Positions 23,407-34,957 of a stretch of 64,000 nt of DNA are shown here, piece after piece (position 1 is the first letter of the stretch; each line of letters begins with the position of its first letter). Under the pieces are notes generated by a model. The model did not search any database. It was not told the origin of the DNA and saw only the letters and a program-made list of their open reading frames with translations. Origin of the DNA: Vanrija pseudolonga (taxonomy: Eukaryota; Basidiomycota; Tremellomycetes; Trichosporonales; Trichosporonaceae); contig NC_085849.1 in the NCBI RefSeq assembly GCF_020906515.1, positions 4,154,001-4,218,000 of the forward strand, written 5' to 3'. The translations under genes were made by a program, and so were the position numbers.

Positions 23407-24899
23407 ATGGCAACTTGTACTCTTACAATGTCTCCTAGCTCCCCGTTTGTTGGCAGCATGAGCCTGGACAACCTGGTCAACCGAACAACTCAGCGAGGTG
23501 GGTGCCATTCATTGCCGACACAACAAGGCACGACGACTGAACGCAGCCAGCCTCAGCACCAGCACCAGCACCCTCATCATTCTCTCGGGCCCGGGCACAC
23601 TCACCGCAGACAGCGGTGCCAGAGGACTGGTCCGAGCCGTCCCCTTCCACATCATCAACACTGCACCCGCCAGCACCATCACCACGGCGCCGGCGCTCCT
23701 CTGTCCGCTCTAATGCGTCACACAAGTCGAGTAACTCGACCTCGCACACGTCGCGCCGGTCGTCCTCGGCCATTTCCCCCAAGACCGTCCCCCGCTCGCG
23801 GCCAGAAGACATGGAGGAGTACCTTCCCCTCAACCCGGACCTGCGCGACCCCACCGTGCGCGCACTGCAGGAGACGCTCGCGAAATCCCCTGGGTCCGCG
23901 GAAGCCCGCCACACACTCACGCAAATCAAGTACCTCATCGACGCGAAGCGGCGGTCAGCCCTCGCGAAAGAAGAGCAGCGCCACGTTCAGGCCCTCGAAG
24001 ACGTAACAGTCACCGAGGAGCATGTATTCCGGTGCGAAGTCGAGGCGGGGCGCGCGGCCGCGCAGCAGATGTACGAGATCAAGCTCGCTGCTCGGCTGCA
24101 GGTCGAGGAACTCCGCTTCAAGGCGCGTCTGGCGCGCACCCATGTCTCGGGGTTGTTCAGGTACAAGACGGAGCGGGAGACGCACGCGCACACGCCCGAC
24201 ACGGGCGAGGTGCCTGCGGCCGACACGGACACGGACGCGCGGCACACGGACGAGCGGTTCCAGGTGATCCTGGGCGCGTTCAACGAGGTGCAGCACCGGC
24301 AGCACGAGGAGCGCATGGCGACGATCCGCAGTCTTGCGTCCCGCGCATACCGCGACATGACGGACAACGATTTGGTGCTGCAGCAAAAGGAGCACGAGGC
24401 GAACGTGGCGCTCGCGCGCGACATCGAGGTCATCGAGCACGAGCGCATGGTCGCCGAAGTCAACGCCATGTACGACGCCCTCGCGGACAAGTGGAAGAAG
24501 TTTGAGCCGCGATACCCGACCGAAAGCCTCGCGCCGCCCACGCACAGCAGGCGCGGGAGCGGCATGAGCTGGGCGTCGGGGTCAGGCTCGGCGCGCTCAG
24601 TAAAATCGCCCCGCTCGGCGCCGAGGGGGTCGCCCCCGCCCCCGCCGCCTCGCCGCATCGCTTCACCGCAGCGCCACATCGCGTCGCCAACGCGGTCGGG
24701 GTACGCCGCGTCGCCTCCCCGCTCAGCATACGCATCGCCCCCGCGCCTGGGCTCCCCTCCCCGCTCGCCGATCGCGCCTGTGGCGCCAGCAATCTCCCCA
24801 CCGCCACGCTCGGCGGCCCACTCGCCGACCGGCTCGAGCAGCGACGAGCGCAAGCGGAAGCGCGAGGCGGGGTGGGGCGCTAGCTGGCCCGACGCCTAA
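23407..24899 (+). CDS. Uncharacterised coiled-coil protein with Ser/Pro-rich ends
   Basis: Exons 23407-23497 and 23551-24899 give 479 aa. The acceptor AGCCAG at 23545-23550 is the one that keeps the main frame open; a competing AG four bases upstream leads to an early stop. The N-terminal about 95 residues are Ser/Pro/Arg-rich. Residues about 100-320 are helical, charged and rich in Glu, Arg and Ala (IKYLIDAKRRSALAKEEQRH, RMATIRSLASRAYRDMTD), with predicted coiled coil. The C-terminal about 140 residues consist of SPxR-type repeats (ASPPRSAYASPPRLGSPPRS), likely phosphorylated and disordered. I do not recognise a family. The short first exon is inferred and less certain than exon 2. Confidence 0.78.
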
Positions 24900-26287
24900 T
24901 TGTTGTTCAAGCTAGCATTGTAGTATAGAGTGTTGTGTATATACATGTGATTACTTTTGTTTACAAAACAGGAGGGAAAGGTGTGGGTGGTGGGTCTATG
25001 GGCCGTCGACTCGGGGGGACTTGACCCTCAGAGGGGAAGAACGAGCCGTTCCTCTTGCCTGCGCGAGGATTCGGCCCTCGTCGAGAAAAAGTGTGACTTG
25101 ACACCAATCAATTCTGCAAGCAAAGAAAGAGCAGCACCCGACCCGAGCTTCAAGCGGTGCAAGCCACAACATCGCCAAGCCAACAACAGCGATAGCCGGG
25201 GCTCAATCGAGATCCATCACATCCAAGGAGGTCACAAGACTGACTCTGTGCGTCGGCGGAGCCGCGGGGCCAAGAGAGCAGCGGCGCATCGGATGTAGCG
25301 AGCCCACAGACCGCGCTTGCTCGCTCGAGCGTGGATCTCGTCTCGTCGCGGCGCAGTTCGCAGCTCGCAGCTCGCAACGCGCTCACAGCCCCAGGCTTAT
25401 CAACCCCGCGTCTCCGCGTCGCGTCGGATGTCTCCCGTCCACTGACAGCCACGCGCGGAAGCAGATTAACGACCCAGCCAGCCAGCCCCACAAAACAACC
25501 CCGCACGCACCTAGGGTTGCTTTGCCAACGACGCTGGACGCGGGGGAGAAATCCGAGTACATGTCAGACTTGCTATCGCCGGCGCGAGCATCGCACGTCG
25601 CCGATGGGCAGGCAGCAACCGCGCGCAAGCCGGCTTCGGCGTCTCGGCGGCGCCGGTGGTCGGTCAGGGCCGAGTGAGGCTGGAGTTGACTGGTCCTCGC
25701 CAGCCAAAAGGCGGGGTCTCGTGACTGCGAGCTCGTCTTGACGGCGCCGACGGCGACGGCGATGCAGCAGCGCTCATCTAGCTATGGCCGTCGGCTGCTC
25801 GACTGTCAACTGGCACACGCCCGCGCCGCTCGTCCATTGTAATCTCCGGTCGAGGACGACGTGCCAAGCTGCCGCCGCTGGCGGACGAGTGGACGGGTAA
25901 ACCTCCGCTCTTGTATGCGGGGCGGGCGGGACAACCGAGATTCGCGAGACGGCCTCGGCGGCACCGTGTACGCCCTCGGCCGGCCGTGGCACGCATCAAT
26001 CTGCGTCTGCATGAGCAACAGCTGACAGTGGACGCACCGTCGGGTGTGCGGGTGAGCGGGTGCGCGCGCGGCGGCGCAGACGACCGACCGGGAGGAGGAC
26101 CGAGTGTCGCGAGGGGGGTTGCTTGCTCCTGGGCTTATCCGCTCGGTGTTCGGTCTTACCCGGCTGGAACCTGCATGCCTCACCGCTAGACTTCCGACCG
26201 GCCGGCTACTTAAGCCGCTCGCTGCGTGTGCTCGTGACGGCGACGCCGTCTTGCCTCTGCCTTTCTCTGACCACCACCACCACAACA
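24900..26287. other. Intergenic region
   Basis: About 1.39 kb between two plus-strand genes. AT-rich 3' region at 24900-24970 (likely poly(A) region), then GC-rich sequence with no supported gene. Confidence 0.55.
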
Positions 26288-28133
26288 ATGCTGCTTACAC
26301 GGACGACCCGGCTCCTGTCTCGCGGCCAGCGCGGTTTCGCGACCTCGTCGGCGTGGTCGAAATCAAAGGTCTTCCCCTCGGCCGCGGCGGCCGTCGACGT
26401 CGTCAAGTCGAACGACACACTGCTCTCGGGCGGCTTTGGCCTGTGCGGCGTGCCCACCACGCTGATCGAGGCGCTGTCCAAGCGCAAGGACGAGGTGAAG
26501 GGGATCACGGGCGTGAGCAACAATGCCGGCGCGCTCGTCAAAGGCAGCGCTAGGGGCCTCGCTGTGCTCCTCGAGACGGGGCAGCTGAGCAAGATGATCT
26601 CGAGCTTTATTGGCAAGTGGGTAGCATCAGCACCGACAAGGAAGGGCGGGGCGTGAGGACGCGCGCTGACGGCACTCCCTCTAGCAACAAGCTCCTCGAG
26701 ACAATGTACCTCACTGGCCAGATCGACCTCGAGCTCACGCCGCAGGGCACGCTCGCCGAGCGCCTGCGTGCCGCCGGCGCCGGCGTGCCAGCGTTCTACA
26801 CGCCTACGGGCGTGGGAACGCCGGTGCAGTTCGCGAGCGTGCCGCTGCGGAACGACACCGAGGGCAAGGTGGGTGGTGCTGGAGCTAGCTAGGCAGGGCG
26901 GCGGGGAGAGCACAACTGACACTTCCCCCGCAGCCCCTGCTGTTCCCGCCCAAGCGCGAGACGCGCGAGTTCGACGGGCGCGAGTACGTCCTCGAGAACG
27001 CGATCAAGGGCGACGTCGCGTTCATCCGCGCGTGGAAGGCCGACGAGGCGGGCAACGTCGTGTTCAGGTACACTGCCAACAACTTTAGCACGGCCATGGC
27101 CAAGAGCGCCAAGGTGACGATTGTCGAGGTGAGTGTGGCGTCGGTCGAGGGAAGGACGCCGCTCACACCCCACCACAGGCCGAGGAGATTGTCCCCATAG
27201 GCACCCTCGACCCCATGGAGGTCCACCTCCCCGGCATCTACGTCAGCCGCGTCGTCAAGTCGACAACGCCAAAGGAGATTGAGTTTGTGACCACTGCGCC
27301 TGAGCCGGGCGCCGACGATGCCGCGCTGGGCAAGGGCGAGGCCAAGGCGCGCCGCGAGAACATTGTCAAGGTGGGTAGCGGACATGCTTGCGCCGATCAT
27401 ATCCCTTGGCGTAGCCGCTGACCCCCCGCCCAGCGCGCGGCCCTCGAGCTCGAGGACGGCTTCTACGTCAACCTCGGCATCGGCATGCCAACGCTCATCC
27501 CCAGCTTTGTCCCCGAGGGCCGCCAGATCTGGCTGCAGAGCGAGAACGGCCTGCTGGGCATGGGCCCGCTGCCGACCAAGGAGCAGGTCGACGCCGACGT
27601 CATCAACGCCGGCAAGGAGACGGTCACGATGGTGCCGGGCGCGAGCGTGTTCGACTCGTCCGAGTCGTTTGCCATGATCCGCGGCGGGCACGTCGACGTG
27701 TCGGTGCTTGGTGCGATGGAGGTGTCGGCGGCCGGCGACCTCGCGAACTGGATCATTCCCGGCAAGCTTGTGAAGGGTGAGTCGAGTCGGGCGGCGATGG
27801 AACTCGCCTAGTACATGACGACTGACCCCCGCCCCAGGCATGGGCGGCGCAATGGACCTCGTGTCATCACCGGACCAGACCAAGATCATCGTGGTGACCG
27901 ACCACACGGACAAGCACGGCAAGCCCAAGATTGTCGAGCAGTGCTCTCTGCCGCTCACGGGCGCGCGGTGCGTCAGCCTGATCATCACCGAGCTGGCAGT
28001 GTTCGAGGTCGACCGCAAGGCGGGCAAGCTTATTCTTGCCGAGCTGCAGCCCGGCGCGACGCTCGACGAGGTCAAGGCCAAGACGGGCGCGTCGTTCACC
28101 GTCAAGGTGGGGCTTAAGGAGGTGCAGGTGTAG
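26288..28133 (+). CDS. Succinyl-CoA:3-oxoacid CoA-transferase, mitochondrial (copy 2)
   Basis: Second SCOT, 512 aa, with six exons: 26288-26616, 26685-26868, 26934-27128, 27179-27370, 27434-27776, 27838-28133. Phases agree at all joins and the product aligns end to end with copy 1 ([16 protein letters not shown] against [30 protein letters not shown] with the catalytic Glu; [18 protein letters not shown]). N terminus [20 protein letters not shown] fits a mitochondrial presequence. It is shorter than copy 1 mainly in the presequence and in the linker between alpha and beta domains. Copy 1 has only one intron, so the two differ greatly in gene structure. Confidence 0.94.
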
Positions 28134-29544
28134 GCGCAGCGGGGGGTGAAGGGCACGACGTCATAGTACATGTAAAAGCAGGTCAATTCATGCAGAGCAG
28201 TCGTCAGCAGGCGCGCGTCGGCGAGCAAGTGAGCGTGCAGGCGTGCATCGCGTATCGCGTACAACTCTGTCGCACACGTGGTCCTCTCGTCACAGCGATC
28301 ACAACAAGGTCCCACAAGGTCCCACCCGCTTTCTATTGAACCGTCACGCGGAGCGCAGCGGTGCGCCTGCACCGACCCCCGAGCCGAGCTTAACGAAGCC
28401 TCGACTTTGTGTGCGTGGGCTGAAGCGAGGGTGTGGGTGTCGATGGTGCTGGCCCACTCCACACCACCGAGGTGTGGAGTACGGACCAGATCTGGTTTGC
28501 CTGCCTACTTGCCTGCTACTCGCTCGCTCGCTCCACGCCCGGCGGGGCCATCACGACACCCCCCGGCGATAGAGGGCGGGCGTGGTGCCAAGGCAGCTCG
28601 GCGCGGCGTCTTGTCTTGTTGCATGCACCACCACACGACATCCCCGCACAATGCCAGGGTTGTGAGCGGAGCGGGCGGGCGAGTGACCGAGTGAAGGGAG
28701 GGACGAGTGACACCCAGGCACTTTGCGCTGGCCGGCCCTTCGGCCCGTTCGTTGTCACTTGCTTGTCTCGTTGGCTCGTTTCAGGGCTTGCGTGGCTGCT
28801 ACACTCGTCGTCGATCGTGGGATCACAGCAGCGCACATTCGGCCCGCCAAGCAAGTGTCCGCCCGGTGTCAATGCAACCAAAAGGCGCAGCGCAGCAGGT
28901 GGCCGACGACGCCGCAGTGTCGTGTTGACGGCCGTAGCACAAGCTGAGTGAGGTGCAAGAGGGGTTGGGTCTGGTCTGCGTCTGTCTTTATGGCCCAGAC
29001 CCAGTGGTGATCCTGCAGCAGTGACGTGCGCTGTGGTACGACGCGACGAGACGAGCGAGATGCATCATGTTTCGTCTGGGCATGTTGGCTGCATGACTGG
29101 GCGCTGGGCGTGCAGTGTGCAGTTGGTGTGCCAAGCACGAGGTGGACGAGGGTGTACGTTTTCCTAATAGAGTTGGAGTGTGAGATGGGCCAGAACTGAC
29201 TGACACCTCATCCCACCCACCTCACCCCACTTTGCAACCTCACAACCGTCCTCGTGACTTTGCACAACCCCCCTCTCGCTCGCTTTTCTCTCTCTTCTCG
29301 TTTAAACTACACTTGGCTGGCGACATTGCCTTGCTTGCTGCCCATCGATAACCTTGTTCTCTCGACGCATCGACACTCTGCTCGACACGCTCGCACCGAC
29401 ACTAAACATCAACAACAAAGCCGCCGAAGCCACCAACTCCACCCTCTTCGCCGCTGCCATCACAACACTGTGCTTGCTTCTCTTCACTTCTCCATCCCAA
29501 CCCGTCACATCGCACCTCTTCCCACCACCACCTCCCACCACAGC
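28134..29544. other. Intergenic region
   Basis: About 1.41 kb. One TGCATGCA octamer (28620-28627). The right end is CT-rich with ACC repeats, like a leader of the following small gene. No other feature supported. Confidence 0.55.
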
Positions 29545-29844
29545 ATGATCTGCGCGACCCCCTCCCCGGCCTCGTCGCCAAACTACCCCACGCCGCGCTC
29601 CCTCTCGCCCTCGCCCCCCTCGGCCTCGGCACCCGTCACCCCGGACGAGGCGCGCGCACTCACCGCCGCGGCGGGCGGCATCGAGTCGCTGTCCCGCAGC
29701 GTCGCCCTCTTCAAGGCGCTTGCACGCGACCACGGCCTCGACCCCGAAGAGCACATCTCGACCGACGGCGGATACGTCCTCCTCTCGCCCGATCTCGGCG
29801 GCCTCGTCGCCGGCCGCACCAACGAGCTCGCCGAGAGGAGATGA
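29545..29844 (+). CDS. Small hypothetical protein (99 aa)
   Basis: Single exon from ATG at 29545 in context CACAGCATGAT, preceded by a typical CT/CCA-rich fungal leader. The first 30 residues are Ser/Pro-rich. The rest forms a compact helical-looking unit (PDEARALTAAAGGIESLSRS, FKALARDHGLDPEEH) and ends GLVAGRTNELAERR. Third codon positions are almost all G or C, as in the certain genes. No family recognised; it could also be one exon of a longer gene. Confidence 0.5.
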   Translation: MICATPSPASSPNYPTPRSLSPSPPSASAPVTPDEARALTAAAGGIESLSRSVALFKALARDHGLDPEEHISTDGGYVLLSPDLGGLVAGRTNELAERR

Positions 29845-31638
29845 GAGGATGACCGCATGTGCCTGGTTTGGTGGTCGATAAACGAGCCGCTCCTGCCGCT
29901 GCACGGAGCCGCTCGCTCGCACCACCCTCGCCCACGCCGCTACTACACCACCGCCATTGTAACTGTACCATCACCACCTGCATCCGTCGCGCCGTCTCGG
30001 GACGGCCGGGGTGGCGTGAGGCCAAGCCACCACCACAGTCTGGCCCTTGGCTCTTCTCCTCTTGTCGAGGGGACCTCCCCGCCGCCCACTCTCATGTCAT
30101 GTTGCCTAACGTGTGAGTCGCACCACGACGCACTCCACGCCGCACCGCTGACCAAACCCAGTGTGCATCGTACCCTTCGGCGTAGACACACGCCGCCTGT
30201 AAAAAAAAAGCCCAGCAGCGAGCAAGAGACAGACGCCGTGCGCAAAGGGCCGTGGTTGAACCACGGCCGGCCGGCGCACCAAGCTCTCCTCGCTCGCCAG
30301 TGTCCCTGTCTGTCTCTGTCTTTTTGGTATCTCTGTGCGCGCAAACGACCCTTGTCGCGGTCTATGAATCTAGATTGTAGCAGCGGCGTGGTCGGTGGCG
30401 GCGACGCACCGCCGTTGTGTCGCAGCATCATCTTGGCAGCGATTGGCATTCACAAGCCCAGCCAGCCAGCCAGCGCGCCGTGACCCCGGAATCACCGGGA
30501 TCGCGGCGTCGCCGGGGTTGCGTGGGGCGACAATGGGTGCTCCAGCCCAGAGGCGTCGGACCAGCAGGCAGTGGCACGAAAAAAGGTACCCGACAAGTCA
30601 CGCGCCTGACTGCTGCGACTGCAACAATGCATGCATGCTGACAGCCAAGACAATCGCAGCAAGGCAAGCATCTAGGCCACCATGCAAGTCTCTCGGCCGT
30701 CGGGGCACTCGTGGTCGGGCGGTCAGCACAGAGGGCCCCGTCGGGCTCCCTTGTCGTCTCCACGGGTTCCCGGGGGCGTGGCACATGCACAGATGCAGCG
30801 GGCTCAAGCAACAAGCAACGCTCGGGCGCCGTAGTGGCGAAGAATGGACAGGTAGGTAGGCATGTCGATGCACTCTGCTCCACCTGTCCATGGCCGTTCC
30901 ATTTCGCTGCAGCCCAACTAGGAGCGCTAGGAGGCCGATTAGGGCCGGCCTATTTGGGCCACGCCGTAATTTGCGGCCATGCTGCATGCTAATGGTTAAA
31001 GTCGGCTTTGCGCACTTCGCGTGTGATTTCAGGACGGGCAGCGCGTCACTAGCGCGCAGCAGTCGGGCGCCGGGGGGGGGTGCTGGTCGCTGACGTTGGC
31101 GGCGGCGATGGACGGAGGACGTTGCTCGACGTCTACTGTCTACTGTCTACGCCGACCACAGACAGCGCAGACCGCTCTTCTCGCGCATGATGCATCGCAT
31201 CGCCGAGCCCGCCTCGGTCAAGGCCGAATGCACACCTTTGCCACACGACACGGTGTAGGATAACCGCTTCTTGCCTCGGCGGACCTCGCCGATCCGCGCT
31301 CGCCGCGCCTGGTCCACCTGACCTCGGGTGTAAGCGACCACATTCGACCACCACAACCCACCGCGCCGCACGGTTGCCCGCCACCACTCACTACCGCCGT
31401 GGCGCTTGAACATTCTGCTCGGTTTGGCGAGGTTCTGTGCGGGCAAGCAACGACCGACACGGGTCAGCAGAACACCAACGAACAGAACTGGGGGGCATGT
31501 CGCTGTCGGCCGATGGCGGTTGTGGTTGTTTGGTTCCGACGCGCCTGACCTTGGCTCCCGTTGCTCTGTTGCCACAATGATGCATGTTACACTCTGTTTT
31601 CTACTTTATATACAACAGTCTCGTCTCTGCCCGGTATT
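29845..31638. other. Intergenic region with a 21-bp palindrome
   Basis: About 1.79 kb. It holds a perfect inverted repeat at 30248-30268, a CCAG tract (30457-30474) and a TGCATGCA octamer (30628-30635). Frames on both strands look like shadows. Confidence 0.55.
30248..30268. repeat. Perfect 10-bp inverted repeat
   Basis: GGCCGTGGTT, one base, AACCACGGCC. It is 50 bp downstream of an A9 run. It could form a hairpin or be a dimeric protein site. Confidence 0.75.
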
Positions 31639-32800
31639 CTAGTACGCTACAGCCCAGTCTCTCGCGCGGCCGCCGTCTATGAGCTCGCGCATGCAGTCGG
31701 CCATGGCGACCGAAGTGGCGGTCTGGACCTGGCCGCGTGTCCCGTCTCTGGGGGTGATGATGGCGTTGTCGAGCGTCTTCCACTCTGCGCGCTCGGCGAC
31801 AGTCAAGGGATAGCCCGTGTCGAGCGCGGCGCACGCGATCGTGCCCTGCGCGAGGGCGGCGCGCAGCGCCTCCTCGTCGACGACGTGCCGTGTCGTGCTG
31901 GCGAGTATCGCCGTCGGCTGCATGCGCTGCAGCTCGTCTGCGCCGACCAAGCCCCGCGTATCAGACGACAAAGGGCAGTGCACGCTCAGCACATCCGCCG
32001 CAGCGAGCACCTCGTCCAGCTCGGCCCGCACGTGCGGGATGCACGCCCACCGGATATCGTCGGACGCTAGGTCGGGGTCGTACACTAGTATTGTGCCGCC
32101 AAACGTGTCGTAGCTGCGCGAAGGTGTTAGTGGACGCCGACGGGAGAGTCAACCCAACACCACCAACGACGCACTACTTTCGCGCCGCGAGGAAGCCGCA
32201 CGCGCCGCCGCCGACCACGCCAAACACCTTGTCGGTGAGAAGGTCGCTCGCGGCCGCAATAGTGCTCCTGAGGCCTAATCCCCCGGGCCGGATCTGCCTA
32301 TCGATAAGGTCGAGCAGCGTGCCCGCCGCTGAGCAGACGAGACCCAGGGCCACTTCGGCGACGAGGCCTGCCTGTTGGGTGTGCGTCAGTTGGTTGTCCG
32401 GTTGTTCGGCTCCCTCCGCGACGGCGTGCGACCGCGTGCAACCACCCACGTTGGAACCAGTCACGCAGCGGACCGCGACGCCGGCCGCTTTCGCCGCCGC
32501 GAGGTCGATGTTGTCGGTGGTGTGGGCTACGATCCAGCGCAGCTTGGGCGCCATGGCCATGTCGTGTGCTGTGACCGGGCTCGAGAGGACCAGCAGGCCC
32601 TCGGCGTCGTGCAGGCTGCCTGCTGGGCGCAGGCGGGGGAACAGCGCGCGGAGGTACGCCGTGCCCGTGGCGTCGAACGCGTCCAGCGCGACGACGACGG
32701 GCTCGTTGGGCCGGCCGGCCGGGTGGGGGAACCCCGCGTCGGCGTACGCGTCGAGGGCGAAGCTGAACGGGTTGGGTGGTGGCGCGAGTAGGGACATCAT
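31639..32800 (-). CDS. D-2-hydroxyacid dehydrogenase-like protein, catalytic residues altered
   Basis: Exons on the minus strand: 32800-32450, 32371-32178, 32113-31639, giving 339 aa. The order fits the D-isomer-specific 2-hydroxyacid dehydrogenase family: N-terminal lid (LRWIVAHTTDNIDLAAAKAAGV), Rossmann motif VFGVVGGGACGFLAARNYD, nucleotide-binding VYDPDL, HCPLSSDTRGLVGADEL, then ASTTRHVVDEEALRAALAQG. Arg of the usual RG motif is present, but the usual Glu after the AxLDV motif is absent (AALDTGYPL) and the usual catalytic His is Arg (IITPRDG). Intron 1 is 78 nt, in frame and without a stop, so retention would insert 26 residues; the spliced form matches the family better. A second ATG follows directly at 32797. 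It may be a pseudoenzyme or use another chemistry. Confidence 0.85.
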
Positions 32801-34645
32801 GGTGGCGAGGGTGTGTGAGGCGGCGGCAGCGGCGTGGATGTACGAGGTCTATTCTATATCTATCGTGCGTGCTTGACGCAAGCCTGGGAGGCTGAGATAC
32901 GCGAGCCAGGCAAGCGCTGTCCTCCGGCGCCCGATGCTGGATCTCGGTCAATCGCTGGTGGAACAGGTGGTGCGCTGCTCGTGCTCGGTTGGTGGCCGAG
33001 GAGGTGGTGGGTTGGGGAGGAGGGGTATGTGCACGAGGCAACAAAAACATTAACAGGACGCGCGCGCTCGGCTGACATGACCTAGATTGTGCACCTCATC
33101 GGCCACGCCAGCCCACTCCGAGCCCACTCTGCAGCCACGATGCTCCGACATCGCGGTGCTTCTGGTGCTTGCTTGCTTCTGCTACGCGGTCAGTTACGCG
33201 CCGCGCCGCTGCGCGTCCTCTCGCGTGCAGCGTGCAAGTGTGCACGGCCTGGCTGGACTACTCGGCGGACTACTCGGGCATTTAGCCCCGAGCACCTTCT
33301 GCTCGCCGGGCATCATGATCCCCGGCTAAGCCAGTGGCCAGTGGCTCACTTGACTGTTTTTCGGCGCCGCCGCGATCTTCGGCATGTATCACGAGGGCTG
33401 GACTGTACGTTTGGGCAGCTGGTCAGCGGCGGGCGGGCGCCGAGAGGCTGCAGAGGACTCGCTATGCTGGGGTATGATGTTTTTGTGTGTGCTCGAGGCC
33501 AGCTCCACCCACCCATCCATCAATCAACCCAGGCGGCCACTACCAGCTCGGTCAATATCAATCGTCAGTTGGGCTAACCGGCTATGTACCATCCTCCCTT
33601 CACCCTCGCCCTATTCGCTTCACTTGAAATGGCGGGAGAGCGCATTAGAGCTTACTGTGTGCAGTTAGGGGGCGGGCATACCTGGGCAAGTGCCAACTCT
33701 ATGCGCGGCGGCTCGGTGCCAACCAACTACGACGTGATCGGTGGTGATCGTCGGCGGGCGGGGAGGGGACGCGGCGGCATGTAGACTGACTGCCTGACTG
33801 ATGACTGACTGACGCGACCACGCTCCACGCGCGGCACACGACGGCGGAGCGGCGGGCACGTACACGCACATGCACACGCACACGGGCGCTACGACGCGTG
33901 GCGCGACCGCGCGTGCGGCCACGTCAGAGACAAACGGCTGTATCACATCGCGCCAGTGCCTCTGGCTTGTCTCACATAGGCACTGACTGGCCACGTCGCG
34001 TCTGCCTATCGCTCGGTCGGCCAGTAGCTCCTCGCTCGCTCGCTCGCTCGTCGCGTCAGTCTGGGTTTCAGTGGCCACGCCAGCGGCTTCGTGGGAGATT
34101 CGGGGGTCGCGACCAACGGCTGATGATAGATAGATAGCTATCGGCGCGAGGCTACGCATGCTTTTGATAGCTATCGGCGCGGTCCAACGTGCGTAGGAGG
34201 ACCCGATGTCAATGGTGTGTGACCGATACGGTGGCTGTTGCCACGCTCCTCGAGTGGCGACGCAGGACGCTGCTCCCCGCACACCCCTCCTTCAATGACG
34301 CCGCGCGCCACTGTGTCCCGCCCGCCCAGCCGCGTGTGAAGTGGCCGTGCGCTTGGGGTGACGGTTCCGCGCTGCTCTCACCCGCGTCATGCATGCAATG
34401 ACCTGGCACGCTTGAACGGATGCTGCATCGATGAGCAACTATCAGCGCAGCTCCAGCCCCGCCTCACCTCGCCGCGTCGGCCGAGTCCGACAATGACGAT
34501 GATAACCCAAAACCCCCACGCTCACGCCTAATCCTCCACCTGAATAAACAATCTCTCTACTCGGCCGCCGCCACCCACCCCCAACAACGACCAACGACTT
34601 ACGTCGTCGACGTCGTCCAATGTCTCGTCCCCCACCAACAACACA
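32801..34645. other. Intergenic region with duplicated GATA palindrome
   Basis: About 1.85 kb between divergent genes. Contains the repeat at 34133-34181 and a TGCATGCA octamer at 34390-34397. No gene supported. Confidence 0.55.
34133..34181. promoter_or_regulatory. Two copies of a GATA-site palindrome
   Basis: GATAGCTATCGGCGCG occurs twice (34133-34148 and 34166-34181), spaced 33 bp start to start. GATAGCTATC is a perfect palindrome with two inverted GATA cores. The pair lies about 465-510 bp upstream of the small membrane-protein gene. A GATA-factor target is an inference. Confidence 0.45.
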
Positions 34646-34957
34646 ATGACAACATCCCGCCTCACGCTCGCCTGGATAGCAGCGTACCAGCTGCTCCTCT
34701 GGGCAGCAGTCTACTACGGCACGTACCTCTTCGCAACGGGCACCGAGCTCGGGCAGGTGCTCGTCGACGACTGGCTGGCATGGTATCGCTCCTTCGACCC
34801 CCTCTGGCGGCATCTCATCAAAGCTGCCGCCGCACTCGCCGTCGTTCCCGTCACGCTTATGTGGCCTAATATCCTCATTGGGAGCAGGTACATTATCGAC
34901 ACTATCAAGTTTGGCGCGGGGCTCGCCAAGCCCAAGGTGGGCGGGCGGGTCGTGTAG
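34646..34957 (+). CDS. Small membrane protein with two predicted helices (103 aa)
   Basis: Single exon with ATG in context CACAATGAC. Two hydrophobic stretches are seen: residues about 6-28 (TLAWIAAYQLLLWAAVYYG) and about 58-78 (AAAALAVVPVTLMWPNILIG). The loop between them has acidic and aromatic residues (LVDDWLAWYRSFDPLWRH) and the tail is basic (KFGAGLAKPKVGGRVV). No signal peptide cleavage site is obvious. Size and topology resemble small organelle inner-membrane or ER proteins, but I do not recognise the family. Confidence 0.7.
   Translation: MTTSRLTLAWIAAYQLLLWAAVYYGTYLFATGTELGQVLVDDWLAWYRSFDPLWRHLIKAAAALAVVPVTLMWPNILIGSRYIIDTIKFGAGLAKPKVGGRVV

Noticed and set aside
26885-28462. 525-aa minus-strand frame opposite SCOT copy 2
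   Set aside because: Runs through SCOT exons and introns with no domain; shadow.
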